This document shows, piece after piece, positions 1 to 8,749 of a stretch of 64,000 nt of DNA. Below the pieces are notes generated by a model. That model saw only the letters and a list, made by a program, of their open reading frames with translations, was not told the origin of the DNA and ran no database searches. The DNA is taken from the NCBI GenBank assembly GCA_016190145.1, contig JACPRD010000135.1, positions 1 to 64,000 on the forward strand, in the 5' to 3' direction. The position numbers and the translations under genes were made by a program. Positions within the stretch are counted from its first letter, which is position 1. The number at the start of each line of letters is the position of its first letter. Origin of the DNA: Planctomycetota bacterium (GTDB lineage Bacteria; Planctomycetota; MHYJ01; WSZJ01).

Positions 1-173
1 ACGGAGCATCCCAGCCCGATTTTTTCACAAACTCTGAGCGTTTCCCGGAGCCCGCTCCCGAAGTCACCCAGGCACCCGCGTCGTCCAGCCCAGGCTCCGG
101 CAGATTCCACTTTCGTTTGTCTCCCCCCCGCCCTCCCCGCTACCCTGCTCGCTTCCCCTCGAGGCCAAATCCC

Positions 174-935
174 ATGCGCACGACGCTGCTCGCAATCGCC
201 CTCCTGTCCGCCGCTTCCAGCGGCCTCGCCGAGCCTCCGGGCGGGATCGCGTGGCAGGCGAGCTTCGACCAGGCGAAGACCCGGGCCGCGGGCGAGGGCA
301 AGCTGCTCTTCGTTGAGTTCCTGACCGACGGCTGAAAAGCGTGCGTGGAAATGGAGACGGACACCTGGCCGCGGGACGAGGTGAAGACGTTCCTGGCCGA
401 CAAGGTGTGCGTCAAGGTCAACCCCGGGAAGGGCAATGACCAGAAGAAGCGGATGGACGACTTCGGCGTGAAAGCGGTGCCGACGATGATCCTGATGTCG
501 CCCGAGGGCAAGGAACTGGTCCGCGCCGCCGGCAAGCCGCCGCCCGGCCAGTTCACCGCGTACTTCGTGAACCAGCGCTGGAACGACATGGTCGACGCGG
601 AGAAGGCTCAGGACTGGAAGGCGGCGGCAGAGCACGCGTTCATCCTCACGACCTGGTTCCCCGGCACGGAGGCGGCCGAGCGCGCCAGGAGCATCCTCGC
701 GGCCCACGCCGAGGACCCGACCTTCAGGGCGGCGCTGGAAGCGGCGAAGACGGCGAACGAGCGCGCGGTTCTTCTTGGCAAGGCCAATCTGCTGCTCCAG
801 GACAAGAAGAAGGCAGAGGCAATCGACGCGTTCAAGGCGGTGATCGCCGCGCACCCTGACAGCAAGGAAGCGGAGGCGGCGAAGGCGGCGCTGAAGAAGC
901 TCGGGGTGAAGCTGGACGTGCCCGCGAAGAAGTAG
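174..935 (+). CDS. Secreted thioredoxin-like protein with C-terminal TPR-like region; probable selenoprotein (Sec at TGA 333-335)
   Basis: ORFs 117-335 and 345-935 are in the same frame, split only by TGA. Joined: MRTTLLAIALLSAASSGLAEPPGGIAWQASFDQAKTRAAGEGKLLFVEFLTDG-U-KACVEMETDTWPRDEVKTFLADKVCVKVNPG...VKAVPTMILMSPEGKE; the TGA lies at the first redox position of the thioredoxin CxxC motif (UKAC). Confidence 0.8.
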
Positions 936-1025
936 CCGCGTAAGGGTCAAAGACGCGCCGCAGCACTGGTCCGCGCCTGGCGCCGCGGAGAGCGTCTTCA
1001 CAATCCCATTCAGGACACTCGCGGC

Positions 1026-1823
1026 ATGACCGAGCCAGAATCGCGGAAGGAATTCAGGGACCTGGGCGAACTCTCCCGGGAGGTCGCAGAGCGCAAACGA
1101 CTCGCCGCGCGAGCCCGCTTTGCCGGGAGTGACCCGGAAAGCGAGAAGCCTCGGGAGGTTTTCGTCGAGGCGTGCCGAAGGATTTCCGCCGCGTTTGAAT
1201 CGAGGGGCTTTTCATTCACGAAGACCAAGGGAATGAAGCGAACGGTCGGTGAGTGGACTCACTGGATCCCATTTCAGTCGAGCCATCAGAACATTTCTGG
1301 CTCGCATGTGGCATTGACGACATTTGCACACGCATTCTGGAAACCCCTGAAAACTTGGCGGCGTGCTCAACCAGTTCACTTGGGACTCAGCGATGACGAC
1401 CGGCTTGGAGGAGGACATGTCGGCAACTTGCGAGAAGACCATTGCTGGATGCAATGGGATGTCGGCGATCAGAGCCGCCGAGCAGGTGTCATCTCGGACG
1501 TTGTTAAGACTCTTGAAGACATCGCGATGCCTTGGCTGAGTCAGTTCGATGAACCAGTTCGTTTGCTCGAACTCATCGAACATCACAAAGTCGAGGAGGT
1601 CGCAATTGGAAGCTGCATCGAGTATCTCCTCTGCCTCCGCGAACCGGACCGAGCGCGACATTGCGGGAGTTCATTTCTGAGGTCGAACGATGAAGTTGCG
1701 AGCAGGTATCGAACGATTCTCGCGCGGCCCGAATCCGAAAATGTCTGGCCGCCAAATCGAGGTGGCGGGTATGCAAACGATCTGGCGTTCTTCACGCTGA
1801 ACTTCGGATTGAAGTTCGGCTAG
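1026..1823 (+). CDS. Hypothetical protein
   Basis: Continuous 265-aa ORF; no family recognised with certainty. Confidence 0.55.
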   Translation: MTEPESRKEFRDLGELSREVAERKRLAARARFAGSDPESEKPREVFVEACRRISAAFESRGFSFTKTKGMKRTVGEWTHWIPFQSSHQNISGSHVALTTFAHAFWKPLKTWRRAQPVHLGLSDDDRLGGGHVGNLREDHCWMQWDVGDQSRRAGVISDVVKTLEDIAMPWLSQFDEPVRLLELIEHHKVEEVAIGSCIEYLLCLREPDRARHCGSSFLRSNDEVASRYRTILARPESENVWPPNRGGGYANDLAFFTLNFGLKFG

Positions 1824-1915
1824 CGCAGCCGACCTGTTCATCCTCGACGGAATTCACTCGGCTTCACTGCGAAGGGGGCTTCTCGCAGGCTCATAAAGGT
1901 CGCTTTAGAATGGTC

Positions 1916-1943
1916 TTGACCACAACAAAGTAGTCTTTATAAT
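1916..1943 (+). promoter_or_regulatory. Sigma70-like promoter TTGACC-16 nt-TATAAT upstream of ATPase gene
   Basis: TTGACC 1916-1921, TATAAT 1938-1943, ATG at 1952 (8 nt later). Confidence 0.6.
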
Positions 1944-1951
1944 GGTCCGGC

Positions 1952-3148
1952 ATGTTCCAACGCCGCCTCTACGAAGGACTTCTGAACGCCCACTTCCGCA
2001 CCCATCGGCAGATGGCGTTCGTCACCGGTCCGCGCCAGGTGGGCAAGACGACGACCTGCCGGTCGCTCGCGGACGTGTACCTGAGCTGGGACGACGCGAA
2101 CCAGCGACAGTCGATCCTGGGCGGGCCGGACGTGGTCGCGAGGCTGCTCGAGCTTGAAAAGCCGCGCGAGAGGCTGCCAGTCGTGGTGTTCGACGAGTTG
2201 CACAAGCACCGGCGGTGGCGCGACTTCCTCAAGGGATTCTTCGACGTCCACGGCGCCAAGGCGCGCGTGCTCGTGACGGGAAGCTCGCGGCTCGGGCTTC
2301 TGAGGCGCGGCGACAGCCTCCTGGGACGCTACTTCCACTACCGGATGCACCCGCTCACGGTCGGCGAGCTGCTCGACCCTTCCCCGCCCGGAAAGGAGCT
2401 GGTCCGAATGCCGCGGGGGCTGCCGGATCCGGACTTCGAAGCCCTCCGGACTCACGGAGGATTTCCGGAGCCGTTCCTGAAGCGCGACGCCGAATTCTCG
2501 ACGCTGTGGCGGCGGCAGAGGCGGGAGCTGGTGCTCCGCGAGGACGCGCGGGAGATGACTCGGGTCGCGGACCTCGGGACGCTCGAAGTTCTGGGGAACA
2601 TGCTGCATGACCGTTCCTCGGGACAACTCGTCCTCAGCAAACTCGCCTCCGACCTCGGCGTCTCCGCGCCGACCGCGAAGTCGTGGGTCGACACGCTCGC
2701 GGCGCTCTACGTCGGATTCCTCGTCCGGCCGTGGTTCCGGAACGTCACGAAGTCGCTTCGCAAGGAACCCAAGTGGTACCTGCGCGACTGGTCGGGGATC
2801 GTGGACGACGGAGCGCGGGCCGAGACGTTCGTGGCGTGCCACCTGCTGAAGGCGGTGGAGACGTGGGAGGACCGCGGGCTCGGCGAATTCGAGCTGAGGT
2901 ACCTGCGCGACAAGGAAAAGCGCGAGGTCGACTTCGTCGTGGTGCGCGATCGGAAACCGTGGTTTCTGGTGGAAGTGAAGCTCTCGGACGAGGCGCTCTC
3001 CCCCGCCCTGGCGCACTTCCAGAGTGAAACCGGCGCGGCGCACGCCTTCCAGATCGTGGTCACTGCGCCGTTCGTCGCGACCGACCCCTTCGCACGAAAG
3101 GACCCGATCGTGCTGCCGGCGCGGACTCTGTTGTCGCAGCTTCCCTGA
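1952..3148 (+). CDS. AAA-family ATPase with DUF4143-type C-terminal region
   Basis: Walker A GPRQVGKTT, Walker B VVVFDELHK, LVTGSSRLGLL, C-terminal REVDFVVVRDRKPWFLVEVK nuclease-like motif. Confidence 0.85.
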   Translation: MFQRRLYEGLLNAHFRTHRQMAFVTGPRQVGKTTTCRSLADVYLSWDDANQRQSILGGPDVVARLLELEKPRERLPVVVFDELHKHRRWRDFLKGFFDVHGAKARVLVTGSSRLGLLRRGDSLLGRYFHYRMHPLTVGELLDPSPPGKELVRMPRGLPDPDFEALRTHGGFPEPFLKRDAEFSTLWRRQRRELVLREDAREMTRVADLGTLEVLGNMLHDRSSGQLVLSKLASDLGVSAPTAKSWVDTLAALYVGFLVRPWFRNVTKSLRKEPKWYLRDWSGIVDDGARAETFVACHLLKAVETWEDRGLGEFELRYLRDKEKREVDFVVVRDRKPWFLVEVKLSDEALSPALAHFQSETGAAHAFQIVVTAPFVATDPFARKDPIVLPARTLLSQLP

Positions 3149-3210
3149 GGCGGCGACGTCCGCGCCATCGCGCTTGAATCACGCGCCGAGCCGCGTCTAC
3201 CATCCCGCGC

Positions 3211-3612
3211 ATGAAGAAGCCGGTCCTGCTCGCGGGCGGCAATCCCCAGATCGCGAAGGCCGATGGCGACGCCCCGGTGCAGGCGTACATTGCGGCAATA
3301 CCGGGGTGGAAGCACGACATGGGGCGCCTGCTGGACGCGCTGATCGTGCGCAGCGTGCCCCACGTGCACAAAGCCGTGAAATGGAACTCGCCCTTTTATG
3401 GCATCAAGGACCGGGGCTGGTTCCTGGCGCTCCACGTCTTCACGCGCGCCGTCAAGGTGACCTTCTTCCGCGGCACGTCGCTGCGGCCCGTTCCTCTCGG
3501 AGGCACGGGAAAGGAGGCGCGCTGGATCGACATCCACGAGAACGATCTCGACGAGGCGCAGTTGGAGGCGTGGATCCGGCAGGCGGCCGAGATCCCCGGC
3601 TGGGGCGCTTAG
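3211..3612 (+). CDS. DUF1801-domain protein
   Basis: VQAYIAAIPGWKHDMGRLLDAL...VKWNSPFYGIKDRGWFLALHVF is typical of the family. Confidence 0.75.
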   Translation: MKKPVLLAGGNPQIAKADGDAPVQAYIAAIPGWKHDMGRLLDALIVRSVPHVHKAVKWNSPFYGIKDRGWFLALHVFTRAVKVTFFRGTSLRPVPLGGTGKEARWIDIHENDLDEAQLEAWIRQAAEIPGWGA

Positions 3613-3630
3613 AGTTCGACGTCCCCCCCG

Positions 3631-4827
3631 TTACTTCCGGTAAATCACCCACACGAAGCCCGTCGAGTCCTGCCGGACGATGCCCTCGCGCTCCTTCCAG
3701 AGCTTCTGGCACTCCTCGTTGTACTTCTCCTGCTGCTCGTCCGTGGGATTCCCTTTCGCCGCCTGGAACTCATCCTGCGCCTTCCGCATCCTCTCGGACC
3801 ACTCGTCGAGCTTCTTCTTCGCCTCCGCCTCTTCGAGTCCTGCGGCCACCCAGGTGAGCGTGACGCAGTCGCCGATCAGGACGTCGAGCTTGCCGTCGCC
3901 GTTGACGTCGTCGACCCAGACGCGCGTGTCCTCCTGGGGACCGTGCACCCAGTCGTCGCCAAAGACATCGTCCGGCGACGATTCCACAGCCGGCAGCAGG
4001 GTGGTCGACGGGCCGAATTTCGGCTCCTTCTTCGATCCGCGATTCAGGAACAGGAGGGCACCGCCGGAGGCGGAGCCGCTCACGAGGTCGAGATCGCCGT
4101 CGGCATCCCAGTCGACGAAGAAAGGGTCGCTGTGGCCTTCGACGGCGAGCGGCGAGCCGTCCTCGTCCATGAGAAACCTGTGCGTAGGCGAGATGCGGCC
4201 CTCTCCCTCGCCCAGGAACACCGCGAACGTGCCGCCGAAATTGCCCGAGACGATGTCGAGCTTGCCGTCACCGTCCAGGTCCACGGCGGTCGGCCGCGTG
4301 CAGATCCTCGGAAGGTCGTCCCTATCCTGGATGATGAGCGGCTGGCCGTCGCTGCCGTTCAGCGCTGCCGGCGCGCGGAACCCGCCGCCCTCGACGCCCC
4401 ACAGCACCTGGAACAGCCCCGCCATCTCCCCCTCATCCCGCGAATACGAGCCCGACAGGATGTCCATTCTGCCGTCGCCGTTGAGATCCACCACCTGTGG
4501 AGTCGCGCTAGTGCATCACCACACCCCCGGGACCTCGGCCGTCTTCCCTTCGGCCTCCAGCCATTTGCCCTCGGCCAGCTTGCCCTCGCCAAGGTTCCGG
4601 TAGACCTTCATCTTCCCCCCGGCGAACTGCCCCACCACCAGGTCCTTCCGGCCGTCGCCGTCCATGTCCGCCCAGCACGGCGAGGCGTAACCCGGGTCTT
4701 CCACCCGGATGATCTCCCGGGCAGCCTTCAGGCGCACCGGCGCAGTGAATTCCGGATTCATGGAAGTGTCTTCCGCCAGTGCGGAGCTCGCGGCCACGAG
4801 GCACAACGGGATGAGGTTCTTGAACAT
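3631..4827 (-). CDS. Secreted FG-GAP/VCBS repeat protein; probable selenoprotein (Sec at TGA, plus-strand 4516-4518)
   Basis: Minus ORFs 4516-4827 and 3631-4494 are in one frame separated by TGA: ...GKTAEVPGVW-U-CTSATPQVVDLNGDGRMDILSGSYS...; multiple DxDGDGxxD repeats and a signal peptide. Confidence 0.75.
4484..4504 (-). promoter_or_regulatory. Candidate SECIS hairpin of the FG-GAP selenoprotein mRNA
   Basis: Minus strand GA(C)TCCAC-AGGTG-GTGGATC: 7-bp stem with one bulged C, loop AGGUG starting at nt 20 after UGA. Confidence 0.5.
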
Positions 4828-5008
4828 GGGAGAGTCCTCCAGGTCGGAGTGGGGAAACGCGCAGCAGAGGATCCTAGTCCTTTGCGATGTCGCGAGTCAA
4901 ACTCGGCGGCGAGATCGGTCCTGGAATGACCTGGCCGGCGGCGCCAGTGGAAGCGTGGCCAGGAGGAACGCGAAGTGACTCCATTCCCATCGCCGGAGGG
5001 CACGAGCC

Positions 5009-5401
5009 ATGACCTCGCTCGACGACTGGCCCGGCGCTTACGCGCGGGCGCTAGCTTCACAGCGCTGGAGCGACGTGGATCCGCTGGTTCACGACGACGT
5101 CTGCGCGACGTTTTCGGACGGCACGAGGCACGAGGGTCGCGCGGCGGTGCGGGCCGCTTTTGAGCGCAATTTCGCCGCGATCCAGGACGAGCGGTACGCG
5201 ATCTCGAATCTGCGGTGGATCCGGAAAGGGGCGGACCACGCGCTCTACGTCTTCGACTTTGCGTGGTCGGGCGTGATCGGCGGCCGTCCGGCGAGCGGGG
5301 CGGGACGAGGGACGACCGCGCTCGTGCGCGAGGGCCACCGCTGGTTGATGGTCGTCGAGCATCTCGGGCCGAAGGCGCCGGCTGGCAAGCAGGCGCGTTG
5401 A
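5009..5401 (+). CDS. SnoaL/DUF4440-like NTF2-fold protein
   Basis: WSDVDPLVHDDVCATFSDGTRHEGRAAVRAAFERNFAAI pattern. Confidence 0.65.
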   Translation: MTSLDDWPGAYARALASQRWSDVDPLVHDDVCATFSDGTRHEGRAAVRAAFERNFAAIQDERYAISNLRWIRKGADHALYVFDFAWSGVIGGRPASGAGRGTTALVREGHRWLMVVEHLGPKAPAGKQAR

Positions 5402-5534
5402 TTCGTCCTGCCGTAGATGGCGGCACGAAGATCTCGACCGCGGAGCTCAAGAGTTGCTCACACGCGCCGGTTGTACTCTTCGCCCCCCCCCTCCCGATCG
5501 ACACCGCAGTCGTCGCCTCACAATGGCGGGACGA

Positions 5535-5969
5535 TCACCCTACGAAGATGATACCCACCAGCGACAGCATGAGGACCAGGGCGAGCACGAGCACGGCACA
5601 CAACCCGCTCAGGGCAACCGCTCCTGCCGTGTTCAGTCGCGGGATCCCAAACGAGGCCGCGTAGAGGACCGCGGCAACCAGAGGAGGGACCCACATCAGC
5701 CCCAACACGTCCATCAGCAGGAGCACGGGAATCGGATGAAGCCCGCCCATCCACCGGATGTCGTCCAGGGTCGGGATGGGAGCCGCTGAGACTTGCCAAA
5801 CGAGGGCAAATACCACAGCCAGGAACAGGTAGCCAAGCCGCCACTGCTCCCAGAAGTGGCACAACCAGTCCCAGGTGCCTTGGGGACGCGGATCCGGACC
5901 AGGGGTTGCGATGGGTTCCCCTGACGAGTCGGCGGGGCTATCGGGGCAGGTCTGGGTCACAACTGTCAA
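5535..5969 (-). CDS. Predicted membrane protein
   Basis: Three or more hydrophobic segments (LGYLFLAVVFALVWQVSA; PVLLLMDVLGLMWVPPLVAAVLYAA; AVALSGLCAVLVLALVLMLSLVGIIFV); start uncertain. Confidence 0.55.
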   Translation of the reverse strand: MTVVTQTCPDSPADSSGEPIATPGPDPRPQGTWDWLCHFWEQWRLGYLFLAVVFALVWQVSAAPIPTLDDIRWMGGLHPIPVLLLMDVLGLMWVPPLVAAVLYAASFGIPRLNTAGAVALSGLCAVLVLALVLMLSLVGIIFVG

Positions 5970-6082
5970 CTGTATGCCTTCGGGCAGACGGATATCAAGC
6001 AAGGCGGCCCCCGGGCGGTCGGAACCGTAAGATGAGCACCGATTGCGAACCCGCCGGCTGAACCGTAAAGGAGGGAGTCGCC

Positions 6083-6325
6083 GTGGCCCGCCCGCCTGCC
6101 CGACTGCCCGCACTCGTCCAGGCCGCGCAGGAGCTCGAAGACGAACTGCACCAGTACGAAAACGCCGTCGCCGAAGCGGCCGGGATGCGCCTGAACTCGG
6201 AGAAGAACCTCGGCCGCACCGCCCGGGCGCTCCAGGCGGCCGCGGAGTTCGACGACGTGGCGCACGACGTCGACGGGCTTCGACAGATGCTGGCCGCGCT
6301 GCGGCGGAGGCTCAAGCCGGGATAA
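6083..6325 (+). CDS. Small hypothetical protein
   Basis: 80-aa ORF rich in predicted helix (QAAQELEDELHQYENAVAEAAG). Confidence 0.45.
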   Translation: MARPPARLPALVQAAQELEDELHQYENAVAEAAGMRLNSEKNLGRTARALQAAAEFDDVAHDVDGLRQMLAALRRRLKPG

Positions 6326-6478
6326 GCATGAGGCGCGCGGGATCGACGTCCGGGGGAAGATGTCGAAGGAGCTGACCTCTTCTCCGCAAATTCCATGAGA
6401 ATCCACCGCGCCGGCCGATATGATGCCGCTACGCACATAAACACGTTTCGGACACTGGGTGCCTTGAAGGAGGAAACG

Positions 6479-7237
6479 ATGAGGACGATGCAGTTCGGGT
6501 TGCTCGCGCTCCTGGCGGTGGTGCTGGTGGACAGCGCTCCCCGCCCTGCCGACGCGGGCTGATGCCGCAAGGCGCGTCCGCGGCTCACGTGGTATGAGCC
6601 TGAAGACGCAAACCTCCGTGAAGAGGTTTTCAAGACGGGCGGCGATGCGACGGAGAAGAAGGTGGAGGGCCGGAACGACTTCGGACTGTCGCTCTGGGCC
6701 AAGGACAACGAGAAGCCGGGGCTGATCTACTTCTACTGGTCCGATACGTCCGATCCGCGCGGCAAGAAGACCCAGCTCTGGAACCGGGACTTCTTCGACA
6801 CCGAGGACGTGGCCCGTGCCTCCAAGCATTTCCTCTGCTACAAGGTCGACGCCTCGAAGCAGGATCCTGGGCTGCTGAAGAAGCGCGGGCTTGACCCGGC
6901 GAAGATGCCGGCGCTTGTGGTGACGAGCCCGACCGGAAAGTTCGTCTGCATCCTTCCCGAGGTCAAGAGCAACGTGGCGCTCAAGGACGCACTCGAGCAG
7001 GCCGTGGCGCAGTACTTCCCGGATCGCTGGAAATCGTACGACCAGGTTTTCCAGGAGCTCGAGAAGCTGCTGGAAGCGGCCCGCGAGGACTACAAGTTGA
7101 AAAAGTACGAGGCCGCGCTCGCGAAGGTGGCGACCATCATCGAGAATCCGGTGCGCACGTCGCTGATCGAGCGCGCGGAAGAGCTGCAGGATGTCGTCAA
7201 GACGAAGCTGGACAACCTGGAGCGGAAAGAGAAGTAG
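6479..7237 (+). CDS. Secreted protein of unknown family; candidate selenoprotein (Sec at TGA 6560-6562)
   Basis: The tracked ORF starts only at 6662, but the frame extends upstream to an ATG with AAGGAGG: MRTMQFGLLALLAVVLVDSAPRPADAG-U-CRKARPRLTWYEPEDANLREEVFKTGGDATEKKVEGRNDFGLSLW...; the TGA follows a signal peptide and precedes Cys. Confidence 0.7.
6582..6600 (+). promoter_or_regulatory. Candidate SECIS hairpin
   Basis: GGCTCA-CGTGGTA-TGAGCC: perfect 6-bp stem, 7-nt loop starting at nt 26 after UGA. Confidence 0.5.
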
Positions 7238-7362
7238 CCGAATCGTGCGGGGCCGGGCCGGCGCTCGCCGGTCCGGCCCGCGCGTTTTCAGAGGCTGCGC
7301 GCGGGAGGATCCGTGCACCCGCAGCGACGACAATCCGCCTTCGTTCATCGAGCCGGAAACAC

Positions 7363-7500
7363 ATGAGTGGGAAGCCCGGGGCCCTGCCCCTTCACCGCGA
7401 GTTGAACGAACGCGGACTCGAAGGCAAGGCGCTGGCGAGCCTCGGGAGGATCTGGACGCGCTCCGGCCGCTTCGAGGAGGCCGCGCGCGCCGGCGGCTCC
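7363..7500 (+). pseudogene. TPR-unit remnant
   Basis: LHRELNERGLEGKALASLGRIWTRSGRFEEAARAG resembles a unit of the TPR arrays at 13.6-15.1 and 21.9-23.5 kb, but the ORF then degenerates. Confidence 0.4.
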
Positions 7501-7575
7501 GCCCGGATCTCACCGCCTCGTCATTTCCCCGGGCGGCAGGCCGGGCCGGAGGATTCCCGGCCCGGCCTGGCCCGG

Positions 7576-7890
7576 TTAGTGCTTCTTCCTGTGATGCTTG
7601 ACCACGCGGCGGACGAAGTGATGGGCCTTTCCGGCGTGGACGTGGCCCTCGACGTGAATGTTCCAGACGCCATGGTGGAAGTGATGTCCGCAGCCCGCGT
7701 GGTGGCGGTGGCCGCCGCCGACGACGACCCAGCGCGTTCCGTCCCAGGCATCGCCGCTGTCCTCGCCGTGCGGTTCGCCGTCGCCCTCTTCGACTTCGTC
7801 GCCGCCGTCGCTCTCGACCGTGGTCGTATTGCAACCGATCGTGAACGGGAGCGCGAACGCCAGAGCCGCGACCAAGAGCATGCTTCGCAT
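7576..7890 (-). CDS. Histidine-rich lipoprotein
   Basis: Lipobox-like FTIGC after hydrophobic N-terminus; HRHHAGCGHHFHHGVWNIHVEGHVHAGKAHHFVRRVVKHHRKKH. Confidence 0.6.
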   Translation of the reverse strand: MRSMLLVAALAFALPFTIGCNTTTVESDGGDEVEEGDGEPHGEDSGDAWDGTRWVVVGGGHRHHAGCGHHFHHGVWNIHVEGHVHAGKAHHFVRRVVKHHRKKH

Positions 7891-8135
7891 CGAGCCGTCT
7901 CCTTTGTGCTCCCTGGAACGCCTGAGCCGGGTTTCCGGCAGTGAGCGGGCCGATCGGGATGCCTCGTCGCTCCACGGGCGTCGCGGGCACGGAGGGTACC
8001 GGTTTCATCTTCGGTCCAGAAGGAATTTCCGGATCCGGGTCATCCGGATTGCATCGGCGGGGACGACAACACGGCGCTGCGGATCAGGCAAGCAGGGTCG
8101 GGCTGAAGTCGCCCGTTGGGAAACGTGAGCGGGTT

Positions 8136-8567
8136 CTACTTCGGCGGGACCTCGACGCCCGCGGCCGCGGACAGTTGTTCGCAGAGATGGCGTTCGAGGT
8201 TATCCGCGAGGTCCTTGTCGATCGCCTCGACGCCCGCGTCGTTCTGGTTTACGCCGCCGTGGCGGAACATCACGTCCTTGCTGTTCGTGGCGGCCAGGGG
8301 AACTCCTCCGAGGAGGCGGGGCGGGTCGCTGAACTCGAACACCTGCGCGTCGCCGACGAAGCCGCCGGGCGTGAATGTCTTGTCGGAGTGCCAGACCGGC
8401 GCGGTACAGGTCGCTGCCAGTGCGTCCAGCCGTTTGATCGCCACGGCGTAGTCCGTCAGGATCTTGTCGGTCATCGCGTTCAGCTCGGCGTCGGTCGCGC
8501 GCTTCTTTCCGCGCGAGGCGAGCGAGATAGCGGCGAGGGCGGCCATGAGCAGGGTTGCCGGGCGCAT
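8136..8567 (-). CDS. Hypothetical exported protein
   Basis: 143-aa ORF with hydrophobic N-terminus. Confidence 0.5.
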   Translation of the reverse strand: MRPATLLMAALAAISLASRGKKRATDAELNAMTDKILTDYAVAIKRLDALAATCTAPVWHSDKTFTPGGFVGDAQVFEFSDPPRLLGGVPLAATNSKDVMFRHGGVNQNDAGVEAIDKDLADNLERHLCEQLSAAAGVEVPPK

Positions 8568-8749
8568 TGAAATGCGGCACTAGCCCTTCGGCAGATTCCC
8601 ATCAATGGAATGAGAGCGTGAAAGAACTCGATCGCAGGGGCGGTCGGGGCCCTTCGACTCGACCAGCGTGAGCGAGCGAGGTCCGGCCGCTCCGGAGATC
8701 GGATTTTTCTCACACTCGCAGGCGTAGAATGTCCTGCGAAGGAGTAACC

